A stretch of 64,000 nt of DNA from Nioella sp. MMSF_3534 (lineage in GTDB: Bacteria > Pseudomonadota > Alphaproteobacteria > Rhodobacterales > Rhodobacteraceae), in NCBI RefSeq assembly GCF_030732985.1, contig NZ_JASHJX010000010.1:30791-94790 (forward strand), read 5' to 3'. This document shows, piece by piece, positions 26,357 through 35,331 of the stretch. The notes below the pieces were generated by a model that made no database searches, had not been told where the DNA came from, and saw nothing but the letters and a program-made list of their open reading frames with translations. The position numbers and the translations under genes are program-made. Positions within the stretch are counted from its first letter, which is position 1. Every line of letters begins with the position of its first letter.

Positions 26357-26382
26357 GGACCGCCGGGCCGGGCGGGCCTTTT
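26357..26382 (+). terminator. Terminator of the first LysR gene
   Basis: GGACCGCC at 26357-26364 pairs with GGCGGGCC at 26371-26378 with one mismatch, followed by TTTT. Confidence 0.75.
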
Positions 26383-26521
26383 GGTTTCCCTTTCAGCGCA
26401 ATGCCCAGCCGGGCAGTGGATGTACCGCATCGCGCTTGAACTCGCTTGTCCCCATATTGGCCAGCTCGCCTCAGACTTGGGGCAACGCGGCAAATGCGAT
26501 TGGGGCGCTTTTCCATGAGGG

Positions 26522-27415
26522 CTAAGGGGTGAGTTCGCCGATGATGTCCATGAAGAGCTTGACGCCGCGGACGTTCGCACGCTCTTTCATGCAAGACGCG
26601 TAGCTCTCGGTGCTGGGCGATACGTCGGAAAAGGAAATGTATCGCAGCGCGGGATCGGAGCCTCTTTCATCGAGGCTGACGACCCCGATACCAAAACCCG
26701 ACCGGATGGCCTCATGCATGGTGTCTCGCGCGACCTCCATGACGACATTGGCGCGCACTCCGGCGGCGTCCATCGTCTGTTCAAAAACCTGACGGGTCAT
26801 TGATCCCTTTTCGCGAAGGACGAGGCGCTGGCCATCACATTCATTGATGGAAACACTGTCTCGGTGCGCCCAGGGGTGATCTGAATGGACCATCAACACG
26901 ATCTCATGCGTTCCCAGCTGAATTTGCGCAATCCTGGGATCTGTCGATTTCGACCCGGTAACGGCAACGTCAACCTCATAATCCAGTAGCTTGCCGTAGA
27001 TCTGTTCGGAGTTTCCGCTTTCGATGTAAACCTGCATCAGCGGGTAATCCCGATGTATACGGGCTAGTATGTCCATGACGAAATGTGGACCTACCGTCCC
27101 AATGCGAAGCTTCCCGGTAACTTTTGCCTCGTGCGAAGACAGCAGCTCAACTGCGCGCTCCTCCAGAGAGAAGACCTGCCGGGCGATTTCGTACAGCATT
27201 TCACCTTCCGGCGTAAGGGACACCAGGCGTGGAGAGCGATTGAATAGCTGAACGTTATAGGTGTCCTCTAGCCCCTTGACCTGAGTTGTCACGGTTGGCT
27301 GCCCGATATTGAGCAGCAGTGCCGCCTTGGTGATGCTGCCCTCTCGGGCAACCGCATAGAACGAGCGGAGCTGGCTGAAATTGACAAATCTTAGATTGTT
27401 TAGGTTGTTGGACAT
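26522..27415 (-). CDS. LysR family transcriptional regulator (ABC/di-iron module)
   Basis: This 297-residue regulator has a LysR DNA-binding domain (FSQLRSFYAVAREGSITKAALLLNIGQPTVTTQVKGLE) and an effector domain with GKLRIGTVGPHFVMDIL. It lies behind the ABC transporter operon on the same strand, separated by 175 bp. It is the only regulator in the 26.5-38 kb module and thus the best candidate to act on the divergent promoter at 34040-34340. Its codon use looks less GC-biased than that of the first 25 kb. Confidence 0.9.
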   Translation of the reverse strand: MSNNLNNLRFVNFSQLRSFYAVAREGSITKAALLLNIGQPTVTTQVKGLEDTYNVQLFNRSPRLVSLTPEGEMLYEIARQVFSLEERAVELLSSHEAKVTGKLRIGTVGPHFVMDILARIHRDYPLMQVYIESGNSEQIYGKLLDYEVDVAVTGSKSTDPRIAQIQLGTHEIVLMVHSDHPWAHRDSVSINECDGQRLVLREKGSMTRQVFEQTMDAAGVRANVVMEVARDTMHEAIRSGFGIGVVSLDERGSDPALRYISFSDVSPSTESYASCMKERANVRGVKLFMDIIGELTP

Positions 27416-27590
27416 AGCGATGCGCTCCTACCGAGCAATGGTGGACGTCAGTCGATGGATCCGCCAGCGATAATCCATGTACGCCGAATTCACGCAATAT
27501 GGCAGTGTGGAGATGCGTTCATTGGAACTTGATCGAGCCACCACCGCGGCCGCTTATCGGGCAAAATGACACCGATGTCACGAGCAGGCC

Positions 27591-29078
27591 CTACGCGACA
27601 AAGCTGTGCGCAATCGCCTCGGCGTCGAAGTCTTTCCGAAGATACTCGCTTGTGACCCTTCCCCGGTTCATTGCGATGATGCGGTCGCAGGCGCCCAACA
27701 ACTCCTCAAGCTCACTGGCGATAAGGATAATCGCTTTACCCTCGCTTGCCATTTCCTGAAGCACCGACCAGATCTCAGCCTTCGCACCGATATCCACCCC
27801 TCGTGTCGGGTCTTCGGCGATAACGATATCGCCCTTTCTCGCCAGCCACTTGCCGATGACGACCTTTTGCTGGTTCCCCCCAGAAAGGCCCCGGACAGGT
27901 TGTTTGCGAGAACTGACCTTCGTCGCGAGCCGCGCGATTAGCGACCGGGTCAAATCGCGCCTCTTGCCGGATCGCAAGAGGCCACCGGCGCTCAGACTAT
28001 CCAGAACCGTAAGGCACAGGTTGTCCTCAACTGACATGTCGAGCACGAGCCCTTCATCCTTGCGATCGGCAGGCATGAAAGAGATCCCGTGGTCTATTGC
28101 CTGGCGTGGTGAGCCAATGCGGACTGGTTTTCCGTGGATTTCGATCGACCCGGCATGAACCGGAAGGGCGCCGAAGATTGCCCGCACGACCGCTTCGCGT
28201 TGGCACCCGAGCAGCCCTGCGATCCCAAGGATCTCTCCTTTTCTGACACGAAATGACACGCCCGCGAAATGGCCCTTGGATGTCAGGTTGATAGCCTCGA
28301 GCGCCACCTCGCCCAGGTTTCTTTCGCGGTAGGACATCGAGGACGGATCGTATTCCCGTCCGACCATCATTGATACGAGCTTTTGCTCGGTGATGCCTTC
28401 GGCCCTCGTCGTGCCGACAACCTTTCCGTCACGCAGCACGGTGATCCGGTCCGAAATGGCGAAGATCTCGCTCAGGCGGTGTGAAACGTAGACTATGCCA
28501 AGCCCCGATTGTCTAAGCTTTCGTATTATTTCCAGAAGATGCTCGGTTTGCTCATCGTCAAGCGATGCCGTCGGCTCGTCGAAAACGATCACTTTGGGTC
28601 GGCTGGAGAGTGCGCGACAGATCTCCACGATCTGCCGTTCGTTCAAGCTGAGGTCACCGACCAGCGCGTTCGGGTCGAGATCGACCTTGATCTCATCAAT
28701 CAGGGCTTGTGTCCGAGCCACCACTCCCTGGTTTGATCGGCTTTCACCATTGGCAGCTGTCTCGCGACCCAGAAAAACGTTTTCTGCCACCGTCAGGTTC
28801 GGACATAAAACGAGTTCCTGATGGACCATTGCCAGCCGATGCGCGATCGCGTCGGCTGGCCCTCCGAGAGTAAGCGGTTCACCCTCTGCAAGAATTTGGC
28901 CCTCATCGGGTTGCAACAGACCGTTCATGATCGACAGCAGCGTGGATTTGCCCGCGCCGTTTTCGCCCACAAGCGCGTGAACCTCGCCTGCCTCGACCGA
29001 AAAACTGACGTCAGACAAGGCCTTAACGCCGGGAAACGACCGCGAGACGTCCTGAACCTGCAAGAGCGGGGCGGTCAT
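27591..29078 (-). CDS. Sugar-type ABC transporter ATP-binding protein (RbsA/MglA type)
   Basis: This 495-residue protein holds two fused ABC domains, as is usual for carbohydrate importers of the CUT2 class. The first has Walker A GENGAGKST near residue 38, an LSLNERQ signature and VIVFDEPTASLDDEQ. The second has a degenerate Walker A (GIAGLLGCQREAVV) but an intact LSGGNQQKVVIGKWL signature. The kinase stop (TAG) directly abuts its ATG. It powers uptake through the two permeases encoded upstream. Confidence 0.95.
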   Translation of the reverse strand: MTAPLLQVQDVSRSFPGVKALSDVSFSVEAGEVHALVGENGAGKSTLLSIMNGLLQPDEGQILAEGEPLTLGGPADAIAHRLAMVHQELVLCPNLTVAENVFLGRETAANGESRSNQGVVARTQALIDEIKVDLDPNALVGDLSLNERQIVEICRALSSRPKVIVFDEPTASLDDEQTEHLLEIIRKLRQSGLGIVYVSHRLSEIFAISDRITVLRDGKVVGTTRAEGITEQKLVSMMVGREYDPSSMSYRERNLGEVALEAINLTSKGHFAGVSFRVRKGEILGIAGLLGCQREAVVRAIFGALPVHAGSIEIHGKPVRIGSPRQAIDHGISFMPADRKDEGLVLDMSVEDNLCLTVLDSLSAGGLLRSGKRRDLTRSLIARLATKVSSRKQPVRGLSGGNQQKVVIGKWLARKGDIVIAEDPTRGVDIGAKAEIWSVLQEMASEGKAIILIASELEELLGACDRIIAMNRGRVTSEYLRKDFDAEAIAHSFVA

Positions 29079-30629
29079 CTAGCCCTTCCTCAGACGTTGC
29101 TGAAGTGCTCGGTGTTCCGTCATGCTCGGACGAAGGCTTTCGTAGACATTTCGCCAAACCTCGAAGCATTCGGCATACCGCTCATGCATTACGGGATCCG
29201 GGTCAATCGTCTCCTTGATCGAGACGATATCCTTCAAGGGCGTTACCGGATCGGGATAGATGCCACCTGCAACCGCTGCCAGAATGGCATCTCCAAGCGG
29301 CGCTGCTTCGCCGATATCCGGCACTTTGAGCGGCGTGTTGGTCACGTTCGCCGTGATCTGGTTCCAAAAACGGCTCTTGGTCGGTCCACCGTTCAGAACA
29401 AGTTCATCGACCTGAGCACCCGCCGCGGTGGCGATCTGGAAGTTGGAATAGAGGTCAAAGGCCACGCCTTCGATTAGCGCTCGAATGAAATGTGCTCGTC
29501 CCATGTTGGGCAGCATCCCGAAGAACACGCCCGAGGCTTCGCTGTTCCAGTTCGGCGCCAGCGAATTGCCAAGATACGGAAGGTACATCAGGCCGTCCGA
29601 GCCCTGGGGAACCTGGCGTGCCTGTTCCGTGTAGAGGTCAAACACATTCGCGCCCATTCGTTCGGCCAGGCGTGCTTCGGCATCTCCGAACGCATCGCGA
29701 TACCATTTGAGCGACGCACCGGTGAACGCCATGGGTGCATCGAACATTGTCAGTCCGGGCAGCACATGCGGCCATTTCAGGATACGATATTCGTCGACCG
29801 TCTGCTCGGTCGGGATCATGATCCCGATATTGGATCCCGTCCCCATGGAGTAAAACGCCTGGCCCGCTTCCGTCACGCCAACGCCGAGCGCGGCAGAACT
29901 GATGTCGGTTCCTCCCGCAGCCACGATTGTGCCTGGACGCAAGCCCGTTTCCGCAGCCGCCTGCTTGGAAACCTCACCGACCGCCTCGTGTGACTCGTAG
30001 AGCCGGGGCAGCTTTTCCGGCGGGATGCCGATCGCGGTCGCAAGCTCCTCGTTCCACGCCGCTTTCTGATACTCGTAGGGATAGAAAAGCCCGGCATCAC
30101 CGGTGTTCATCGTAAAGGCACCGCAAAGCTTGAACGTGCAGTAGCCCGCCGGTGACAGGAACCTGTGGGTTGCATTGAACACAGAAGGTTCATGCTTCTT
30201 GATCCATAGCGCCTTCGGGTCAATGAACCAGGGAGCCAGACGGTTTCCGTTTATCGAATTGATCGTGTCTTCGCCAACGGCATTGCGGATGTCCTGGCAT
30301 TCATCTTCCGAGCGCGAGTCCATCCAGATCATCGCGGGTCGCAGGGGCTTGCCGCGATCGTCGACAGGCAGCGTGACACCGACCAACCCGGACAAGGCGA
30401 TGGATTGAACGTGGTCCGCGAAATTGCCGCCCTCAAGACACTGCCGAATGGAGGAGACCACGGCCTCCCAGTAATTGTCCGCTTCCTGCTCGGCCCAACC
30501 CGGATGCGGATGAAACAGAGGGTGCTCTTTCGATCCGAAAGCCAGTACTTTGCCCGTTTGCGTGTCAAGCACGCAGGCCTTTACGTTGGTGGTTCCAATG
30601 TCGACACCAATGGTGAGATGTTTGCTCAT
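29079..30629 (-). CDS. FGGY family carbohydrate kinase (xylulokinase-like)
   Basis: This 516-residue kinase phosphorylates a sugar or polyol with ATP, probably the compound imported by the surrounding ABC system. The ATP-site motif GVDIGTTNVKACVLD opens the protein, AAGGTDISSAALGVG lies mid-protein, and the FGGY signature region LNGGPTKSRFWNQITANV sits near residue 420. It is inserted between the permease and ATPase genes of one operon, so uptake and phosphorylation are tied. The exact sugar cannot be named. Confidence 0.93.
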   Translation of the reverse strand: MSKHLTIGVDIGTTNVKACVLDTQTGKVLAFGSKEHPLFHPHPGWAEQEADNYWEAVVSSIRQCLEGGNFADHVQSIALSGLVGVTLPVDDRGKPLRPAMIWMDSRSEDECQDIRNAVGEDTINSINGNRLAPWFIDPKALWIKKHEPSVFNATHRFLSPAGYCTFKLCGAFTMNTGDAGLFYPYEYQKAAWNEELATAIGIPPEKLPRLYESHEAVGEVSKQAAAETGLRPGTIVAAGGTDISSAALGVGVTEAGQAFYSMGTGSNIGIMIPTEQTVDEYRILKWPHVLPGLTMFDAPMAFTGASLKWYRDAFGDAEARLAERMGANVFDLYTEQARQVPQGSDGLMYLPYLGNSLAPNWNSEASGVFFGMLPNMGRAHFIRALIEGVAFDLYSNFQIATAAGAQVDELVLNGGPTKSRFWNQITANVTNTPLKVPDIGEAAPLGDAILAAVAGGIYPDPVTPLKDIVSIKETIDPDPVMHERYAECFEVWRNVYESLRPSMTEHRALQQRLRKG

Positions 30630-30659
30630 GCCGGTGCGTTCCTCCCAAGCCGCGTAAGG

Positions 30660-31688
30660 TTAGAGTTGAAGTCTCTTCCGGCTGGCCGGGGAAAGACCAA
30701 CCGCAATCAGCAAGGTCAAACCGATGGCCAGATTCTGATACCAGGTGCTGACGCCCCAGATCGAAAGCAGGTTCAGCCCGGCAGCAAATGCAACCGCCGC
30801 AAGCAGGGTCCGCCATGGCGACCCGACGCCACCGGACAAGGCAGTTCCACCAATGACGGCGATCGCAATGGCCGTAAGCTCATATCCCGAGGCAAGCGGA
30901 GCATCGACCGATGCCAGCCGGGATGTAAACAGGATACCGGCGACCGCAGAACACAGACCGCTGATCATGAAGGTCAAAATCACGATCCGGTTCGTCTTCA
31001 GGCCTGCATAGATCGCGGCTTTCTCGTTCCCGCCAATTGCGTAGACATGGCGTCCGAAATTGGTGCGTCCCATCAACCATGCGAGAAAGGCCAGGACCGA
31101 GCAGAACACCAGGAAGCTGAACGGAATACCGAGAAAGTCCGCATTTCCGACCCATCGGAAGGCGTCCGACTGCAGATAATACGGGTGACCGTCTGTCAGG
31201 ATGTAGTTCCCCCCGCGCAATGCAGTAAGGGTCACAAGCGTCATTATGAAAGACGAAACCTTGAAATGGGCGATTCCTATTCCGTTCATCAAGCCAAGCA
31301 CGCATCCCACAACCAAGGTCGCAAGAAAAACCACGCTGGCAGGTCCGACAAAACTGTTTCCGCGTACCACCCATCTCTCGCCGATCCAGCCGCCGAGCAG
31401 CTTGGTGAAGACGACGGCTGAAATCACCGAGAACACCATGATCGCGGCCACGGACAGGTCGATCCGCCCGGTCAGCATGACAATCGTGACCCCAAGCGAC
31501 AGAAGCCCGATAACGGCCATGAAGCGCAGGAGCGTTTCAAGGTTTCGCATCGTCAGGTAGTATTCTGACGTGAGACTGCCGAGGACAAGGATGGCCAGGA
31601 TGAGCAAGACCAGAGGGTCGCGGGCAATCCTGAGCGAGGACGCGAACAGGCTCGGTCGGGGTCTTGGATGATCTGCTGACGCACTCAT
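30660..31688 (-). CDS. Sugar-type ABC transporter permease 1 (RbsC type)
   Basis: This 342-residue protein has about nine hydrophobic helices and the CUT2 permease signature near the C-terminus (ELTAIAIAVIGGTALSGGVGSPWRTLLAAV). It overlaps the second permease gene by four bases (ATGA) and precedes the kinase gene by 30 bases. The two permeases probably form a heterodimeric channel. Confidence 0.93.
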   Translation of the reverse strand: MSASADHPRPRPSLFASSLRIARDPLVLLILAILVLGSLTSEYYLTMRNLETLLRFMAVIGLLSLGVTIVMLTGRIDLSVAAIMVFSVISAVVFTKLLGGWIGERWVVRGNSFVGPASVVFLATLVVGCVLGLMNGIGIAHFKVSSFIMTLVTLTALRGGNYILTDGHPYYLQSDAFRWVGNADFLGIPFSFLVFCSVLAFLAWLMGRTNFGRHVYAIGGNEKAAIYAGLKTNRIVILTFMISGLCSAVAGILFTSRLASVDAPLASGYELTAIAIAVIGGTALSGGVGSPWRTLLAAVAFAAGLNLLSIWGVSTWYQNLAIGLTLLIAVGLSPASRKRLQL

Positions 31689-32674
31689 TTTGCGATCTGC
31701 CTCCGTTTGTAGCCCGGCAGGACGACCGCCAGAATGACCAGCGCAGTGACGACCCTTTGCGTATAGAGGCTGACGCCGAGTTGATTGAGCAGATTGTTCA
31801 CCACTCCGATGATCAGCGCCGCAAGCAAGGTGCCAAGGATCGACCCTGATCCGCCGGCAAGAGCGGCGCCGCCAAGAACGGTGATTGCGAGTGCCTCCAG
31901 CTCCAGCCCTGCAAAGGCCGCGGGGTTGATATAGGACAAGCGCGCACTTTCGATCATTCCACCGGTCGCCGCCAGAACGCCGCAGATCATGAAAACCGAG
32001 AGTTTGACCGAACGCGCGCGGATCCCTGACAACACTGCGGCCTTGGTGTTACCGCCTGTGGCGTACAGTGCCGGCCCGAACGTCGTGAAGCGCGTGAGAA
32101 CGACCATCAGTGCGCCGATCGAAAGCAGCAGTGCGATCGGCGTGGGAAGACCGAGAAGCTTTCCGTTTCCGAACCAGAGGTATGCTGCAACGCTATCGGG
32201 ATACGACGCCTGACCTCTGGAAATGATGTTTGCTACCGCTCGCGAGATCCCGAGCATGGCAAGCGTCACGATCAACGAAGGAATACCGACAAAAGCCGTC
32301 AGGACACCATTGACCAACCCGATTGCGAGCCCGGTCACCAAGGTGGCGCCGATCACCAGAACCGGCGAGCCGGTGTCAAGCAAGGTTGCACCCACGATGG
32401 CCGACAGAACGGCAGTCCCCGCAACCGCCAGGTCGATCTCGCCTGAAATGACGACAAGTGTCATGCCATAGGCGACGATCCCCACCGCTGCGACGGACAT
32501 CAAGAGGATTCTGAAGTTCTCTAGCGACAGGTACCCCGGTGTCAGGAGCGCTCCTGCCGCCAGGAGAACGATCAGGACCGCGGCCCGAATGGCGTCTGGG
32601 CCGACGACCAAACGATCGGGGAGTCTGGGTCGGTTTTCAACCCGCTGGATCGTGCTCTGTTCTGCTAAACCCAC
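31685..32674 (-). CDS. Sugar-type ABC transporter permease 2 (RbsC type)
   Basis: This protein of about 329 residues is a second CUT2 permease, with a matching late signature (LEALAITVLGGAALAGGSGSILGTLLAAL). A GTG at 32674 with AAGG nine bases before it was chosen as start; a TTG at 32695 is the outermost possibility. It follows the binding-protein gene after a hairpin. Confidence 0.9.
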   Translation of the reverse strand: MGLAEQSTIQRVENRPRLPDRLVVGPDAIRAAVLIVLLAAGALLTPGYLSLENFRILLMSVAAVGIVAYGMTLVVISGEIDLAVAGTAVLSAIVGATLLDTGSPVLVIGATLVTGLAIGLVNGVLTAFVGIPSLIVTLAMLGISRAVANIISRGQASYPDSVAAYLWFGNGKLLGLPTPIALLLSIGALMVVLTRFTTFGPALYATGGNTKAAVLSGIRARSVKLSVFMICGVLAATGGMIESARLSYINPAAFAGLELEALAITVLGGAALAGGSGSILGTLLAALIIGVVNNLLNQLGVSLYTQRVVTALVILAVVLPGYKRRQIAK

Positions 32675-32711
32675 CGTTGCTCGCCTTATTGTCAAGTGAA
32701 ACTACTGTCTG

Positions 32712-32738
32712 TCCGCCCCCCTGCGCAAGGAGGGCGGA
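32712..32738 (-). other. Stem-loop between binding-protein and permease genes
   Basis: TCCGCCC at 32712-32718 pairs with GGGCGGA at 32732-32738. It has no T run in the direction of transcription, so it is more likely an mRNA-stabilising or attenuating hairpin that lets the binding protein be made in excess over the permeases. Confidence 0.5.
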
Positions 32739-32752
32739 TGGCTGGATGTCAA

Positions 32753-34039
32753 TCACTCGACGGCTGGACCATAGGCATAGAGCCATTCGTCTGGTGTCAG
32801 CGTTTGTACACCTTCGATCGTCATATTGGTTCTTGTGACCATTGGCAGGTTGGGCGTGATGATCAGCCTTGGCGGCGCCTCGTTCCGTCCTTCATTTGCG
32901 CCGATATGCCGGATCAAGGCACGCAGTCCCACGTCACCGATAAGGGGCGTATACGGCGCGACCATGTCGATGGCACCGCTTCTGATGTTGGCCATGATCT
33001 CTTTGGCGTCGTCGTTGGCGAGAATGATGATCTTGCCGGAACTGCCACTGTTCAGACGCCCGGCTTCCTCGATGGCACCAAGCGCTCCGAGCGCTTCTTC
33101 GCCGCCGGTATTGAAGCTGATGTCGAACTGGCTGTTGGCCTGGAGCGCATCGGCCGTCGCATCGAAGGCGAGCGAACGTTGGCTGTTCGTGTGATAGTTT
33201 CCGACGATCTCAAACCCGTCCGTGTTTCCGATCGCTTGCAGGAAGGCGCCGGTCCGGATCGAGTCAGCGGTGCTGCCCAGGTCCTTGCGATTCAGCACCA
33301 TGTTCCCTTCGCTGACCACGTGCTTGAGGTACAGCCCTTGCTGCAATCCGTTGGCATAGAAGTTGCCAAGCACCTCGGAGCTGATGGCGGACGAGGATGT
33401 ACGCCGGTCCAGACTGACGACTGGAATACCGGCCTCAATGGCGCGATCGACCGGCGGGCCCATGGGGGCCTCTCGGGCCGGCCACAAGACGATGCCGTCG
33501 AACTGCCGCGTGATCCACGTATCAATCACCTGACCCATGCGGCTGTCATCGAACTCTGCGTCGATGACCTCAAGTTCGATATTCGGGTGGCGCGCGGCTT
33601 CCCAGGCAACGGTATCGGCCAGGCTGATCAGCCAGGGGTGGTTGAACCCGTGGAAGACGAAACCGATGCGGTAGGTCCTGTCGGGGTCAAGAACCGGACC
33701 TTCGTCCAGAGGGATATAGTCCGTGAAGGGCGCTTTGATGGGCAGGTTGCTATAGGGCCCTTCGAACTCCGCCCCCATACCGGGCTCCCAAACGAAGCCA
33801 TCGACCAGATCGCCAACGGGGTAGGCCTCCAGATAGTCCTGAAATCCGTCCTGCTCGTAAAGGTCTCGAACGCTGGGATTCGTCATACTGGACGCAGCTG
33901 CCGCGTATTGCCGTATGAGATCATTCAGGATCGAATGAACCCCTTGGGTTTCCTGTGCAAGACCAACTTTGGCCCAGGGTGCAACCACGGCAAGCGAAGC
34001 TGCTCCACCTAGGAACTGCCTTCTGTTAGTTGATAGCAT
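32753..34039 (-). CDS. Sugar-type ABC transporter substrate-binding protein
   Basis: This 428-residue periplasmic protein starts with a Tat-like signal (NRRQFLGGAASLAVV), followed by a Peripla_BP/LacI-like fold with GIVLWPAREAPMGPPVDRAIEAGIPVVSLDRRTSS, the classical hinge and ligand segment. It is about 100 residues longer than usual CUT2 binding proteins, mostly before the fold. GGGAGG precedes the ATG. It is the first gene of the operon and is divergent from the di-iron oxygenase gene. Confidence 0.92.
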   Translation of the reverse strand: MLSTNRRQFLGGAASLAVVAPWAKVGLAQETQGVHSILNDLIRQYAAAASSMTNPSVRDLYEQDGFQDYLEAYPVGDLVDGFVWEPGMGAEFEGPYSNLPIKAPFTDYIPLDEGPVLDPDRTYRIGFVFHGFNHPWLISLADTVAWEAARHPNIELEVIDAEFDDSRMGQVIDTWITRQFDGIVLWPAREAPMGPPVDRAIEAGIPVVSLDRRTSSSAISSEVLGNFYANGLQQGLYLKHVVSEGNMVLNRKDLGSTADSIRTGAFLQAIGNTDGFEIVGNYHTNSQRSLAFDATADALQANSQFDISFNTGGEEALGALGAIEEAGRLNSGSSGKIIILANDDAKEIMANIRSGAIDMVAPYTPLIGDVGLRALIRHIGANEGRNEAPPRLIITPNLPMVTRTNMTIEGVQTLTPDEWLYAYGPAVE

Positions 34040-34340
34040 TCGTATTACCTCCCTATGCGCTCCACTCGGCCTGCACTTGTGGTTCTGGCAGACGTGATGC
34101 GCGTGAACGTATGACTTCTGAGTATCCCGCGGCGGGATATCGTTTCCTGGTCCCTTGACGGTAGGCAGCCGTCTCGCAACTTCACAAATTCAAAAAATCA
34201 ATGCTGCGATTGCAGAGATTGCAGGCGGCATTGATTGACCCATTCAAAGGATGAATTTGAAACCTGAAGCTCAACGAAACACGTTCGAGGCGTAACTGCA
34301 CACGGTCTTGGCCGTGGCCCTGAACTTGGGAGGAAGATGA
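34040..34340. promoter_or_regulatory. 301-bp divergent regulatory region
   Basis: No gene is present. Several symmetric elements are visible: TATCCCG-CGG-CGGGATA at 34123-34139; AATCAATGC at 34196-34204 facing GCATTGATT at 34228-34236; inside that loop, two direct copies of GATTGCAG (34208-34215 and 34217-34224); and ATTCA-N5-TGAAT at 34242-34256, which fits the T-N11-A box of LysR proteins. The region must hold the promoters of both the ABC operon and the di-iron oxygenase operon. Confidence 0.65.
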
Positions 34341-35303
34341 ATGGATCGTTCGGAATGGCTGCCAGTGGGAACCGACGTCGTCTCCAGGAAGGAGCTGAAA
34401 GAGTACATGGTGCGCAACAATCATACCGGTTTGATTCATTTTGCAGTGCACATCGGTGCGATCGTCGCGGTCGGGACGTTCCTCTGGCTCACGCCCTTCG
34501 CGTGGTGGACGATTCCCGTGATGTTCGTGCAGGGCGCAATGATCGCCTTTCTGTACGCCTGCATGCACGAGTGCATTCACAGCAGCGCTTTCAAGACACG
34601 TCGATTGAACACGATCATCGGCCGAATCGGCGCGATGATCATCATGCGGCCGTTCCTCTATTCAAAATATCGCCACATGGCGCATCACACCTTCACCCAG
34701 CATCCTGAGGGCGACCCCGACCAAGTGGCGTTCCCACGCAACTTTCGCGAGTACTTCCTCCATGTGTCGAGCTACAACATCTGGCATCGAATGCTGGGCA
34801 ACCTGTATTTTCTTTCGCTTGGCCGCTTCAGCGAAGAGGAGCGCGAATTCATTCCCGACAATGAACTCAGGAATGTTGCGAACGAGGCCCGGCTTATGGT
34901 CGCGACCTATATCGTAATCGCGATCCTGTCGGTCTGGTTTCAAAGCTGGTTGGCTGTCTATGTCTGGGTTCTGCCGCGTATTCTGGGGGAACCGGCACTA
35001 CGCGCGGTTCGTATGATCGAGCACACGGGAATGGCCGAGTCACCCAACATGCTTGAAAACACGCGGACCACGCACACCAACTGGTTTGTCCGGTTCTTCT
35101 ACTGGAACATGCCCTATCACGCCGAGCACCATCTTTACCCGTCTGTGCCGTTCCACGCCTTGCCCAGACTTCATGAGGAAAAGGTCAAGGAACACCTGGC
35201 CGAGGTCGCGCCCGGCATTTTGTACGTCCATTACAAGGTGCTCAAGCGGTTGCTGACGGCGAAGAACGCGGCAGCAAGCAACGGATCGGAGGCTCGCTCG
35301 TAG
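34341..35303 (+). CDS. Membrane di-iron oxygenase of the fatty-acid-desaturase family
   Basis: This 320-residue membrane protein has the three His boxes that bind two irons: HECIH (residues 76-80), HMAHH (112-116) with a further His in FTQHPEGDPD, and HAEHH late in the protein. Such enzymes desaturate or hydroxylate their substrate with O2 and two electrons. GGGAGGAAG precedes the ATG. The next two genes encode a ferredoxin reductase and a Rieske ferredoxin, which complete the electron chain. Association with a sugar-type importer rather than lipid genes argues against an ordinary lipid desaturase. Confidence 0.9.
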   Translation: MDRSEWLPVGTDVVSRKELKEYMVRNNHTGLIHFAVHIGAIVAVGTFLWLTPFAWWTIPVMFVQGAMIAFLYACMHECIHSSAFKTRRLNTIIGRIGAMIIMRPFLYSKYRHMAHHTFTQHPEGDPDQVAFPRNFREYFLHVSSYNIWHRMLGNLYFLSLGRFSEEEREFIPDNELRNVANEARLMVATYIVIAILSVWFQSWLAVYVWVLPRILGEPALRAVRMIEHTGMAESPNMLENTRTTHTNWFVRFFYWNMPYHAEHHLYPSVPFHALPRLHEEKVKEHLAEVAPGILYVHYKVLKRLLTAKNAAASNGSEARS

Positions 35304-35331
35304 GCCGCGGTAGCTTGCGAAGACCCGACGG

